Assembly (NCBI RefSeq): GCF_009728935.1
Contig: NZ_CP034235.1
Coordinates: forward strand, 5,593,501-5,657,500
Source: Paenibacillus psychroresistens
Lineage (GTDB): Bacteria; Bacillota; Bacilli; Paenibacillales; NBRC-103111
Length of the DNA: 64,000 nucleotides
Direction of reading: 5' to 3'
Program-made: the position numbers and the translations under genes
In this document: positions 24,110-32,917 of the stretch, piece by piece
Position numbering within the stretch: the first letter of the stretch is position 1
Layout of the letters: each line of letters begins with the position of its first letter
The notes under the pieces: model-generated
Told to the model about the DNA's origin: nothing
The model's input: the letters and a program-made list of their open reading frames with translations, nothing else
Databases searched by the model: none

Positions 24110-25213
24110 TTATTTACTTGGAGCATAGATTTGATCAAATATGGCTTTATCTGCAAAATATGTTTTCTGTACGTTCTGCCAGCCGCCAAAACCAAGATCA
24201 TTAATTGTAAATAGGTTGATCTTAGCAAATTTATCAGCAAACTTAGTAGCTACTGATTCTAAACGAGGGCGATAGAAATTCTCAGCAGCAATCGTTTGGC
24301 CTTCTTCAGAGTACAAGTATTGCAGGTACGCTTCGGCTACTGTTCTAGTGCCCTTCTTATCGACTGTTCTGTCGACAATCGCTACTGGTGGTTCGGCTAA
24401 TACACTGATGGATGGAGTTACGATTTCATACTTGTCAGGACCAAATTCTTTAATCGCAAGGTATGCTTCATTCTCCCATGAGATCAATACATCGCCAAGC
24501 CCTTTTTGTACAAACGTGTTTGTTGAATCCCGTGCACCACTGTCCAATACCGGAACGTTTTTGAATAATTTTGTTACAAAATCTTTAGCTGCAGCTGCAT
24601 CATTGTTATTCTTTTGCAGTGCATAACCCCAAGCGGCAACAAAGTTCCAACGCGCACCACCTGAAGTTTTTGGGTTCGGAGTGATCACGGAAACACCTGG
24701 TTTAACTAAATCATCCCAGTCTTTAATCCCTTTACTATTGCCTTTGCGAACCAAGAATACGATAGTTGATGTATAAGGTGTGCTGTTCTGTTCGAATTTC
24801 TTCTCCCAGCCTTCTTTAATGAAGCCAACCTTCTGAATTGAATCAATATCATACGAAAGAGCTAAAGTTACAACATCGGCTTCTTGGCCATCCGCAACTG
24901 CTCTTGCTTGTTTACCTGATCCACCATGGGACTGATCAATAGTAACCTCTTGCCCTGTTTTTTCTAACCAGTATTTTTCAAAAGCCTTATTATAATTAGT
25001 ATATAGTTCACGTGTAGGATCATAGGATACATTCAATAATTTGACTGGCTTTAAATCTGCCTTTGCAGTGCTTGCTGGACTTGCAGAGCTTGCTGTGTCA
25101 TCTGATTTACCGCCGCATGCTGCTAAGCTTAGCGCCAGAATCCCCGTTAGTGTTAATACCGTCCATTTTTTGAATTTTGATGCTCCAGCAGTCGCTTTTT
25201 GTAAAGATGACAT
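24110..25213 (-). CDS. sbp: Sulfate-binding lipoprotein
   Basis: This 367-residue periplasmic-type binding protein is anchored by a lipobox (ALSLAACGGK). The sulfate-binding family core begins at VKLLNVSYDPTRELYTNYNK, with IDQSHGGSGKQARAVADG as the anion-binding loop. The start at 25213 follows GAGAGGGG; the open frame to 25351 runs through the promoter and operators and is not coding. It is the first gene of the cysTWA operon behind a strong promoter. Confidence 0.94.
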   Translation of the reverse strand: MSSLQKATAGASKFKKWTVLTLTGILALSLAACGGKSDDTASSASPASTAKADLKPVKLLNVSYDPTRELYTNYNKAFEKYWLEKTGQEVTIDQSHGGSGKQARAVADGQEADVVTLALSYDIDSIQKVGFIKEGWEKKFEQNSTPYTSTIVFLVRKGNSKGIKDWDDLVKPGVSVITPNPKTSGGARWNFVAAWGYALQKNNNDAAAAKDFVTKLFKNVPVLDSGARDSTNTFVQKGLGDVLISWENEAYLAIKEFGPDKYEIVTPSISVLAEPPVAIVDRTVDKKGTRTVAEAYLQYLYSEEGQTIAAENFYRPRLESVATKFADKFAKINLFTINDLGFGGWQNVQKTYFADKAIFDQIYAPSK

Positions 25214-25256
25214 GTTATTTTCCCCTCTCGCAGTCACAGGTTGGTGTTTTTTAATC

Positions 25257-25341
25257 CCGATAAGATTACTGTGCTTTCTGTTTAGTATATTATCATTGCC
25301 GCCCAAATGTGTCAACGTTTTTTTCTCAGTAATATAGTCGG
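25257..25341 (-). promoter_or_regulatory. Sulfate operon promoter flanked by two operator-like sites (copies 3 and 4)
   Basis: On the minus strand TTGACA (25315-25310) and TAATAT (25292-25287) are separated by 17 bp. One site, CCGACTATATTACTGAG, lies at 25341-25325, 9 bp upstream of the -35. The other, CCGATAAGATTACTGTG, lies in the opposite orientation at 25257-25273, just after the expected start. Both match the motif at 10362 and 11576 (consensus CCGAnTAtAwTACTkrG), and in both the motif is preceded by AATC. A Rrf2/CymR-type sulfur repressor is a reasonable guess. Confidence 0.7.
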
Positions 25342-25394
25342 GATTGTCCACTTTGATAAAATCAGGAGGTAAGTTGCTGTTAGTAATTATTTCT

Positions 25395-26672
25395 TTACCT
25401 ACCTATCATCTGCTCTCGATTAGGACCAATAGATACGGAAGTAATACGAACACCAATTTGTTGCTCCACAAAGAGTACATAGTTTTGCGCTTCCCTAGGG
25501 AGTTTGTCAAATTCACGAATAGCCGAAATGTCACTTAACCAGCCGGGAAGATATTCTATCACAGGCTTCACGCGGTCAAGATTTGCCGATGCAGGAAATT
25601 CGCGAATGATTGAACCATCTGAAATATACCCCGTACATACCGGGACTTTAGCCAAATAACCCAACACATCCAGATTAGTTAGCACCACTTCAGTTGCACC
25701 TTGCAGCATACACCCATAGCGAGCTGCAACGGCATCAAACCAGCCCATACGTCGTGGACGCCCAGTATTAACACCGTATTCTCCAGCATCCCCACCACGC
25801 TTTCTTAGTTCATCAGCTTCACTCCCAGCAATCTCTGAAACAAATGGACCTGCACCAACACAGCTTGAGTAAGCTTTAACCACAGCTACTATTTTTGTGA
25901 TTGCATACGGAGGCAGCCCTGCTCCTACCGCAGCAAAAGCAGCTAATGTCGAGGATGATGTGGAATATGGATAGATCCCATGATCGGGATCTCTTAATGC
26001 GCCAAGTTGTCCTTCAACCAATATAGTCTCATCTCTTCCCAAAGCTGCGTGAAGTATTAGCGTAGTGTTGCATACGAATGGCTTTATCTGCTCGGCATCT
26101 TGCAATAGCTGTGGCAGCAGTGAGCTGACTTCAATCGGAGCTTGCCTGTAAAGATGCTGCAAAAGGATATTCTTCGCCTCCAAAGAAGCTTCAAGACGTG
26201 AAGTTAAACGATCAACATCAAACAAATCCGCTACCTGAATGCCAAGCTTTAGATATTTGTCAGCATAGAATGGAGCTATCCCTGTTTTTGTAGATCCAAA
26301 AGCCCTTGCTCCCAGCCTTTCCTCTTCAAGCTCATCGAATAATTTATGATAAGGCATCACCACCTGTGCCCGATCCGAAATTTGTATAATCGGTTCTGGA
26401 ACCCCACGAGCAATCAGTGCCTCTCGTTCCCGAATAAAAGCCGACATATCGAGAGCTACTCCAGGTCCAATCACATTAATGACACCAGAATGGAATACAC
26501 CGGATGGCAATAATCGCAGCGCAAACTTGCCATACTCATTAATAATCGTGTGCCCGGCATTGCTGCCTCCTTGATAACGTACTACATATTTAGCTTTACC
26601 AGCCAGAACATCCGTTACCTTGCCTTTGCCTTCATCTCCCCAATTTGCTCCTACAATAGCTGTAACTCCCAT
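25395..26672 (-). CDS. purA: Adenylosuccinate synthetase
   Basis: This 425-residue enzyme catalyses GTP-dependent joining of IMP and aspartate in AMP synthesis. The P-loop region reads GANWGDEGKGK (Asn where Gln is usual), followed by AGHTI with the catalytic His. TGIAPFYADK, NTGRPRRMGWFDAVAARYG and EYLPGWLSD are family signatures. AGGAGG precedes the ATG. It stands alone, divergent from a LysR regulator, unlike the usual purA location, so it may be a second, regulated copy. Confidence 0.92.
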   Translation of the reverse strand: MGVTAIVGANWGDEGKGKVTDVLAGKAKYVVRYQGGSNAGHTIINEYGKFALRLLPSGVFHSGVINVIGPGVALDMSAFIREREALIARGVPEPIIQISDRAQVVMPYHKLFDELEEERLGARAFGSTKTGIAPFYADKYLKLGIQVADLFDVDRLTSRLEASLEAKNILLQHLYRQAPIEVSSLLPQLLQDAEQIKPFVCNTTLILHAALGRDETILVEGQLGALRDPDHGIYPYSTSSSTLAAFAAVGAGLPPYAITKIVAVVKAYSSCVGAGPFVSEIAGSEADELRKRGGDAGEYGVNTGRPRRMGWFDAVAARYGCMLQGATEVVLTNLDVLGYLAKVPVCTGYISDGSIIREFPASANLDRVKPVIEYLPGWLSDISAIREFDKLPREAQNYVLFVEQQIGVRITSVSIGPNREQMIGR

Positions 26673-26729
26673 ACAAACCGCCTCCTAATAATAGCTGTAG
26701 CTTAGACAGGGTCTTGAAACCACTATCTA

Positions 26730-26804
26730 TTTCCAATTATAATGAGGACATTAATATAAATATAATTCATATATTTTATGTTAGACATAAAGGTGGTTTA
26801 TATA
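26730..26804. promoter_or_regulatory. Divergent purA/lysR promoter region
   Basis: An A+T-rich dyad, ATAAATATAATTCATATATT (about 26756-26775), has partially matching arms and could be a LysR-type site. The lysR start is preceded by AAGGTGG. Promoter hexamers are too many to choose between. Confidence 0.35.
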
Positions 26805-27719
26805 ATGATTGCTAATTTGGAATGGTATCGTGTATTTTATTGGGTTGCGGTTAAGGGCAGTCTGTCGAAAGCAGCCGAAGAGCTCTACATTACACAACCT
26901 GCAGTGAGTTATGCAATTAAGCAGCTTGAAGGCTCGCTTGGGGGCAAGGTGTTTTATCGCAATGCTAAAGGGGTTACTTTAACAGCTGAGGGTGAGGTTT
27001 TATTCAAATTCATTGAGCAGGCATATGGCTTCCTGACAAAAGCAGAGCAGCAAATTGCCGAAATGCACCAGCTGCAGCGCGGTGAAATTCGGATTGGTGC
27101 AGGAGATACGCTTAGTAAATATTATTTACTGCCCTATCTGGAAGTATTCCACCAAAGCTATCCGCAGATAAAAATTCAAGTTACCAATCGCACCTCGCGT
27201 GAAACTATTCAACTATTGAAAGAGGGTAAAATAGATTTAGGGATTGTAAATCTACCCATTGAAGAAAGCCAGCTGCGGATTCTAGAAACTCTAGAGCTGC
27301 AGGACTGTTTTGTAGTTGGGGATAAATATAAGGAGCTCGCTTCTCAAGTCATCTCATTACATGAGCTAAGCAAGCATCCTTTAATTTTATTAGAGAGAGG
27401 CAGCAGTATTCGGAGATTTATCGATCAATTTACTCAAGGCTATGGAATTACGATACAACCTGAAATTGAGCTGGGCAGCCTTGATCTTATGGCTCAATTC
27501 GCACGAATTGGCTTAGGTGTTTCTTGTGTGGTTAAAAACTTTATCAGCGAAGAGCTCAAGCAGTCGACGCTTTTTGAAATTCAACTGCAAGAGCCTATCC
27601 CTACGCGCAAAGTGGGAATTATTACTTTAAGCTCGATGCCCCTGTCTGCTGCATCGCATCATTTTCTACAAATGCTGAGTGCCGGGCATGATGAAAAAGC
27701 TGCTCATAATAGCCTTTAA
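26805..27719 (+). CDS. LysR-family transcriptional regulator
   Basis: This 304-residue regulator has an N-terminal winged HTH (about 1-60; GSLSKAAEELYITQPAVSYA). The inducer-binding domain (about 90-300) starts at GEIRIGAGDTLSKYYLLPYL, resembling CysL/CysB-like members. AAGGTGG lies 8 bases before the ATG at 26805. It is divergent from purA and close to the sulfate operon; which of these it controls is not known. Its last 98 bases overlap the 3' end of the convergent ABC exporter gene. Confidence 0.9.
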   Translation: MIANLEWYRVFYWVAVKGSLSKAAEELYITQPAVSYAIKQLEGSLGGKVFYRNAKGVTLTAEGEVLFKFIEQAYGFLTKAEQQIAEMHQLQRGEIRIGAGDTLSKYYLLPYLEVFHQSYPQIKIQVTNRTSRETIQLLKEGKIDLGIVNLPIEESQLRILETLELQDCFVVGDKYKELASQVISLHELSKHPLILLERGSSIRRFIDQFTQGYGITIQPEIELGSLDLMAQFARIGLGVSCVVKNFISEELKQSTLFEIQLQEPIPTRKVGIITLSSMPLSAASHHFLQMLSAGHDEKAAHNSL

Positions 27720-29430
27720 GTGCGAGTAATTGGTCGTGTGTACCTTGCTCTATAATCTCACCATGCTGCATGACTAGTATGCGATCAGCATGTTTAATGG
27801 TAGAAAGCCGATGTGCAATAATTAAGGTTGTTCTACCTTCGGATACGGCTTGCAGCGCGTTTTGTACCAGCTGCTCGGTATGTGAATCCAGATTAGCCGT
27901 AGCTTCGTCCAAGATTAATATTTTAGGCTGAAAAATAACGATTCTAGCAAACGAAATCAACTGCCTTTCACCAGCAGATAACCCGTTTCCTCTTTCTGAA
28001 ATGACCGTATCATATTGATTGGCCAGCCGCATGATCATTGGATCTGCCGAAACAAATTTACATGCCTCTATGACTTGCTCCCGTGTAATATCCTCGCGAA
28101 ATAACCGGACATTATCGACAATCGAACCCGAATATAGAAATGGTTCCTGCTGAATCAAGCCCACTATCCGATGTAGAATAGGCTGCGGGATTAAGCGGAT
28201 ATCTGTGTTGTCTATTTCAATTGCACCCGCCTTTACATCATAAAAACGATTGAGTAAACCAATTAAGGTGCTTTTCCCTGCTCCAGTAGTACCTACAATC
28301 CCAACCATCTCGCCTGCTTGAATGTGCAAATTCAATTGTGTAAATATATTGGATCCTGTCTCATAACCAAATTCAATTTCATGGAATTCGACTTTCCCTT
28401 GGACCTTATCTATATCGATTTCTTTCAAAGCACTCACTGCTGCATTCTCGACCTCTGGCTTTGTTTGAAAAATGGTCTCAATCCGCTCCATAGATACGGT
28501 TGTCGACTGAAAAGTATTCCATTGCATCGTAATCTGGTTTATCGGTTGAAAAAACTGCCGGATATAGGTAATAAAAGCATACAGGATCCCAAACTCAATC
28601 TCATTATTAAATACAGCCATCCCACCTAACCAAACAATCAATACCAACGATATATTCCCGAGAATTTCAAACGTCCGATTAAAAAATACATTCGAGCGAA
28701 TTTCGCGCAAATTGGCTTGCCAGTAGCTTTCGTTAAACTCCGAAAAACGTTTGATTTGCTCCTTCTCCTGATGGAATGCTTGAATCAAACTCATTCCTGA
28801 CAAATTCTCAGCAATAAATCCTATGAGTCTGGATAATCTGCTTCTCGATAACTGATAGGTTTGTTTTAAATAGGTGCGAAATAAGGCAGCAATTACAGCG
28901 ATAATAGGCAATATTATGACACAATAGCTCGCTAATTTAATATCCAAATGAAACATTAGAACCAAGATTAACAGCAAAGTCATCCCATCACGAATTAAAC
29001 TTAACAGAACCTGGGTAAAGAATTGGCTAATCATCTCTGTATCACTTGATACATGTGTCACTAGACTTCCAATCGAAAAACGATCAAAAAAGGACATCGA
29101 TAGCCGTGAAATATGTGCAAACAAATCTTTACGCAAACGAGCTACGATACTCTGCCCTGCATATTGCAATAAATTATTCTGCAGATAGGTAAATAAGAAA
29201 TTCACAGCAGAAAGCCCCAGATAAAATACAGCCATCCAGACTAGAAAAACAAAGCTTCCAGATTGCTTGACCAAATGATCATCAATGATAATTTTAATTA
29301 AATAGGGCTGAAGCAAGTCTGCGGAAATGGCAAGAAAGGTACATCCAACTATAAGCAGCAGGGTCAGCTTATGGGGTTTTGAATAAGACAGCATCGTTTT
29401 CAGAGATGCGGTTCGATTGATTTTAGCCAA
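27622..29430 (-). CDS. ABC exporter half-transporter (canonical subunit of a heterodimer)
   Basis: This 602-residue protein has six transmembrane helices (about 20-320) fused to an ATPase domain. Walker A is GTTGAGKST, the signature is LSAGERQLISFAR and Walker B is ILILDEATANLD with the catalytic Glu. A TTG start at 29430 is preceded by AGGAGGG, inside the end of the upstream partner (8-bp overlap). With the degenerate partner it forms a BmrCD/YfiBC-like multidrug exporter. Substrates are unknown. It resembles BmrD in its LSAGE signature. Confidence 0.9.
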   Translation of the reverse strand: MAKINRTASLKTMLSYSKPHKLTLLLIVGCTFLAISADLLQPYLIKIIIDDHLVKQSGSFVFLVWMAVFYLGLSAVNFLFTYLQNNLLQYAGQSIVARLRKDLFAHISRLSMSFFDRFSIGSLVTHVSSDTEMISQFFTQVLLSLIRDGMTLLLILVLMFHLDIKLASYCVIILPIIAVIAALFRTYLKQTYQLSRSRLSRLIGFIAENLSGMSLIQAFHQEKEQIKRFSEFNESYWQANLREIRSNVFFNRTFEILGNISLVLIVWLGGMAVFNNEIEFGILYAFITYIRQFFQPINQITMQWNTFQSTTVSMERIETIFQTKPEVENAAVSALKEIDIDKVQGKVEFHEIEFGYETGSNIFTQLNLHIQAGEMVGIVGTTGAGKSTLIGLLNRFYDVKAGAIEIDNTDIRLIPQPILHRIVGLIQQEPFLYSGSIVDNVRLFREDITREQVIEACKFVSADPMIMRLANQYDTVISERGNGLSAGERQLISFARIVIFQPKILILDEATANLDSHTEQLVQNALQAVSEGRTTLIIAHRLSTIKHADRILVMQHGEIIEQGTHDQLLALKGYYEQLFHHARHSAFVENDAMQQTGASSLK

Positions 29431-31168
29431 TCTCCAATCCCTCCTCTTGAATCCGGTTTAAGCTTGCATACTCTCCATCAAGCTCCAATAATAATTGCTC
29501 ATGCGTGCCACGTTGCACTATCTTGCCATCATTCATCACAATGATCTCATCCGCATGCTTAACTGCGCTAATCCGATGTGAAATAATCAACGTTGTTTTA
29601 TTCTTGCGCAGCTTACGCAGACTTTTCAATATGGCTGCTTCTGTCAGGGAATCGACCGCACTTACACTATCGTCTAGAATTAGAATCGGCGCTTTCTTCA
29701 GAAGGCCGCGTGCTAAGCTGGTTCTCTGCTTTTGACCACCCGATAAGGTAACGCCACGTTCCCCAAGCTTAGTCTCAAAATGATCGGTAAAATGCAGAAT
29801 GCTTTCATGAATAAAAGCTTGTTGTGCAGCTATTTCAACATCCTCCAGCTTAGCCTCACGATCACTAAATGCGATGTTGTCACGGATGGTCGTACTGAAT
29901 AAAAAACCATCCTGAGGCACATAAGCAATTCGCGAGCGAAGACTCTCTAAGGTAATATCCTGTATATCTACCCCATTGAATTGGATAGAGCCTCGATTAG
30001 ACTCATAAACTCTTAGCAGCAGCTTTACTAATGTTGTTTTGCCGCTGCCTGTTTTACCAACGATTCCGAGTGTAGTGCCTGAACGGATTTTTAAATCAAT
30101 GTTATTAAGCACAGCTCGATCGGACCCCGGATAATTAAAGCTTAATTGACGGATCTGGATATGTCCTGCAGTATCTAGCTTCTTAGCATTAGCAGCCTCG
30201 CGAATATCAGGAACTTCCTCAAGCAGATTATTCATCCGTTCTAATGAAGCTCTTGAGCGCTGCATTGTATTAATCACATTGCCCAGCTGCTGCAAGGGAT
30301 TCACAATCAAGCGAAGATACAGCGTTAATGCTACAAAATCACCTAATGTGATACTATGCTTGATGGTCAGATACCCACCAAGAACGATCGAAAAGATCAA
30401 TGAAAACGCACCAAGAAACGGCAAAATAGCTTGAAATAAAGATGACATCCGCACTAAACGCAGCTGGGCATCGCGAATCTGATCGACCGTTTCATCAAAC
30501 CGTTTTTGGGCTAATCCCTCAATGGCAAAGGTCTTAGTCACTCTAATCCCACTTAACTGTTCCTCAGCTGAGCCCGTCATAGTCGCAAGTGATTCCTGAA
30601 CCTGCATAGAGCGCAAACGAATCTGCGGACCAAAATAAACAACAATAAAAGGAATAATTACCATGGGACAGATACATATAGCTATCAAATAGACAGGAAT
30701 AGCACTAATTAACATCATCACAATACTGGAAAGAATTAAAAATACCGCATTAGTTGTCTGATTCACACCTTGGGAGATAGACTCTCGAACCGCCGTAACA
30801 TCATTCATCACGTAGCTTAGCAGCTTCCCCATCCCTTGCTTGGAGAAATAATGTTCATTTAAAACGGAAAACTTCTGAAAGATCCGTTGCCGAATCATAA
30901 ATTCAAACTTACGCCCCAAGCGTGCTACCAAAAACTGGCCAAAGCCAAAAAACAAACCATACGAAATCCCAACTACCAAGAGCAGAACACTATAATTCAT
31001 AATCGCATGGCGACTGATATCGCCTTTTTGCAAATCATCTGTAAATCTTCCTAAAATAAGGGGTATCGTGGCTTGATCTATATTAGAGATAATCATCAAT
31101 AAAATCGCAAAGCTATAAACCGGCCAATTTAACTTAAAATAATTAAGCAATATTCGTGAATGATTCAT
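29423..31168 (-). CDS. ABC exporter half-transporter (degenerate-site subunit)
   Basis: This 581-residue protein has six helices (about 15-300) and an ATPase domain. Walker A is GKTGSGKTT and the signature LSGGQKQRTSLARGL is intact. Walker B reads ILILDDSVSAVD, with Asp in place of the catalytic Glu, the mark of the BmrC-type subunit that forms the degenerate site in a heterodimer. It is the first gene of the pair and ends inside the partner start. No leader peptide of the BmrB type was recognised upstream. Confidence 0.9.
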   Translation of the reverse strand: MNHSRILLNYFKLNWPVYSFAILLMIISNIDQATIPLILGRFTDDLQKGDISRHAIMNYSVLLLVVGISYGLFFGFGQFLVARLGRKFEFMIRQRIFQKFSVLNEHYFSKQGMGKLLSYVMNDVTAVRESISQGVNQTTNAVFLILSSIVMMLISAIPVYLIAICICPMVIIPFIVVYFGPQIRLRSMQVQESLATMTGSAEEQLSGIRVTKTFAIEGLAQKRFDETVDQIRDAQLRLVRMSSLFQAILPFLGAFSLIFSIVLGGYLTIKHSITLGDFVALTLYLRLIVNPLQQLGNVINTMQRSRASLERMNNLLEEVPDIREAANAKKLDTAGHIQIRQLSFNYPGSDRAVLNNIDLKIRSGTTLGIVGKTGSGKTTLVKLLLRVYESNRGSIQFNGVDIQDITLESLRSRIAYVPQDGFLFSTTIRDNIAFSDREAKLEDVEIAAQQAFIHESILHFTDHFETKLGERGVTLSGGQKQRTSLARGLLKKAPILILDDSVSAVDSLTEAAILKSLRKLRKNKTTLIISHRISAVKHADEIIVMNDGKIVQRGTHEQLLLELDGEYASLNRIQEEGLEIG

Positions 31169-31214
31169 TAATTCATCTCCGCTTTAAAGTCTTAAATTAT
31201 TTTCCATCTTTATT

Positions 31215-31263
31215 ATAGCAAAAAGACCTCATTCCTGCCTAATAGACAAAAATGAAGTCTTCT
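31215..31263 (-). terminator. Terminator of rsgA
   Basis: On the minus strand GAAGACTTCATT pairs with AATGAGGTCTT, followed by a short T-run (TTTTTGC). It separates rsgA from the ABC exporter genes. Confidence 0.7.
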
Positions 31264-31301
31264 ATTGAAAAAACAAATGGCAAGGCAGCCGTCGAGTAAA
31301 C

Positions 31302-32366
31302 CTACCTCATCGATTTGTGATTTTTTTGCTGAGTATGCAGCCTTTTCACACGTTCTTTTTCTTGGAAACGGAGTTTGTCATTCTCTTTGGTCGCCATATA
31401 TCGCAATTCACGCTGGAGCTTTAAGTAGCTTTCATATCTTTCTATTTCCAACGTCCCCTGATGTATAGCCAGCTGAACTGCACATTCCGGCTCTCGGCCA
31501 TGTGAACAGTCATTGAAGTAGCATTGGGCTGCCAATTCCTCGATTTCATTGAATTGGTCCTTAATCCCCTCGCTGCCTTGCCAGAGCTGAAGCTCACGCA
31601 TACCTGGCGTATCAATCATCATTGCCCCATTTGGCAGCAGGAACAATTGACGAAACGTAGTTGTATGTTTTCCGCGATCATCGCCACCCCTGACTTCCTT
31701 CACTTCCTGAAGCTCCTCACCAAGCAAGAAATTAATTAGTGTTGACTTCCCTACTCCGGATGAGCCAAGTAAAGCTATAGTTTGCCCAGCTATGAGGTAG
31801 GAATCTAGTGCTTCCATACCTTCATTCAATAAAGAGCTAATCGTAAGAATAGGTACACCTGGTGCAACAGCAGCCATTTGGTTTATTTTATCCTCTATGT
31901 CCGTACAGAGATCTGATTTCGTTAACACAATCACAGGATTAGCTCCGCTTTCCCAAGCTAGAATTAAATAACGCTCCATACGTCGCGGATTGAAATCATG
32001 GTTTAGAGAATTTAACAGAAATAAGGTATCAACATTGGTAGCGACAATTTGTTCTTCCACCGTATTGCCAGCCACCTTACGAGAAAACTTGCTTTTGCGA
32101 GGAAGTACGGCATGAATAACGCCTCTTTTCTCACCGTCCATCGGACTCCATGCTACCCAATCTCCTACAGCCGGATAATCCTCTCTCCGATAGGCTTCAT
32201 GACGCATTTTACCAGAGATTACGGCGACATATTCGCCCATTTCGGATTGGATTTGATACAAATGCATATGTTCCATAGTAACTCGCCCCGCAAAACATCC
32301 TGGTTTATTAAGAGCTTCAAAATTCCCAATGTAAAACTGATCCCAACCAAGCTTTCTTAAACTCAA
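31302..32366 (-). CDS. rsgA: Ribosome small-subunit-dependent GTPase A
   Basis: This is a circularly permuted GTPase of about 354 residues that acts in 30S maturation. It has an N-terminal OB-fold (about 20-95). The G4-type motif (VLTKSDL) comes before the P-loop GSSGVGKSTLI and DTPGMREL. The C-terminal zinc cluster, C-x4-C with a CSH and a later Cys (CYFNDCSHGREPEC), is intact. The TTG at 32366 has AAGGTGG 7 bases upstream; the GTG at 32378 is too close to it. As it is longer than the housekeeping copy and sits far from ribosomal genes, it may be a second copy. Confidence 0.9.
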   Translation of the reverse strand: MSLRKLGWDQFYIGNFEALNKPGCFAGRVTMEHMHLYQIQSEMGEYVAVISGKMRHEAYRREDYPAVGDWVAWSPMDGEKRGVIHAVLPRKSKFSRKVAGNTVEEQIVATNVDTLFLLNSLNHDFNPRRMERYLILAWESGANPVIVLTKSDLCTDIEDKINQMAAVAPGVPILTISSLLNEGMEALDSYLIAGQTIALLGSSGVGKSTLINFLLGEELQEVKEVRGGDDRGKHTTTFRQLFLLPNGAMMIDTPGMRELQLWQGSEGIKDQFNEIEELAAQCYFNDCSHGREPECAVQLAIHQGTLEIERYESYLKLQRELRYMATKENDKLRFQEKERVKRLHTQQKNHKSMR

Positions 32367-32458
32367 ATAGTTTCCCACCTTCGAATTGTCTTCTTCCTAA
32401 ATTATGTCATCTAATCAGCTTATTGAAAAGAGAAAATTTAGTTATAGTTAAAATAAAC

Positions 32459-32500
32459 AAAAAAGCTTCATCTCTATAATTCATAGAAATAAAGCTTTAC
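32459..32500 (-). terminator. Terminator of the PPDPY-repeat gene
   Basis: On the minus strand AAAGCTTTATTTCTAT pairs with ATAGAGATGAAGCTTT, followed by more Ts. It lies 14 bp after the stop. Confidence 0.8.
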
Positions 32501-32513
32501 ATTGTTTATTCTT

Positions 32514-32807
32514 TTAGTGTCTGTATGGGTCTGGTGGTACAGCAATAATGATTGGTGTATAAGGATCTGGAGGAACAAACCCGATAACAGGCAGATATGG
32601 ATCCGGTGGGACTGCAATAATAATGGGTAAATATGGGTCTGGCGGAACTACTCGAATGACTGGAATGTATGGGTCTGGTGGGATAGACTTGATAACTGGG
32701 ATAGTACGATTAGTTAATCCGTCCGTGCTTGCTGCGAATGCCGATCCTGATATGGATGCGATTACTCCTAATGCTAGCAATGAAACAACTGCTATTCTCT
32801 TCTTCAT
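32514..32807 (-). CDS. Secreted protein made of five 12-residue PPDPY repeats
   Basis: This 97-residue protein has a clear signal peptide (MKKRIAVVSLLALGVIASIS, cleavage after AFA at 25). Residues 36-95 are five exact-register repeats of 12 residues, each ending PPDPY (for example IPVIRVVPPDPY and LPIIIAVPPDPY), with only Arg-His after the last. Pro, Tyr, Ile and Val dominate and Cys is absent. I recognise no family. Such a pattern suggests an extended, surface-bound or self-assembling structural peptide. It has a good terminator, and an upstream dyad at 32877-32893 is shared with the crp promoter region. Confidence 0.8.
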   Translation of the reverse strand: MKKRIAVVSLLALGVIASISGSAFAASTDGLTNRTIPVIKSIPPDPYIPVIRVVPPDPYLPIIIAVPPDPYLPVIGFVPPDPYTPIIIAVPPDPYRH

Positions 32808-32876
32808 TTCTTCAGCTCCTAATATTTTCTTTTGCTTTCTGTTTCTAATGTTAACCCCTTAAGGCAATAAAAAATA

Positions 32877-32893
32877 TACTCGAAAACTGAGTA
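32877..32893 (-). promoter_or_regulatory. Shared 17-bp dyad (copy A)
   Basis: TACTCGAAAACTGAGTA has arms TACTC and GAGTA. It matches 15 of 17 positions of the site upstream of crp at 36458-36474 and lies about 70 bp before the repeat-protein start. Confidence 0.5.
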
Positions 32894-32917
32894 GAATTGA
32901 AAATAACTTCAAGAAAA

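Noticed and set aside
19875..25400. SAM (S-box) or T-box riboswitch in the sulfur region
   Set aside because: The conserved core segments of either class were not found; only simple hairpins and operators are visible.
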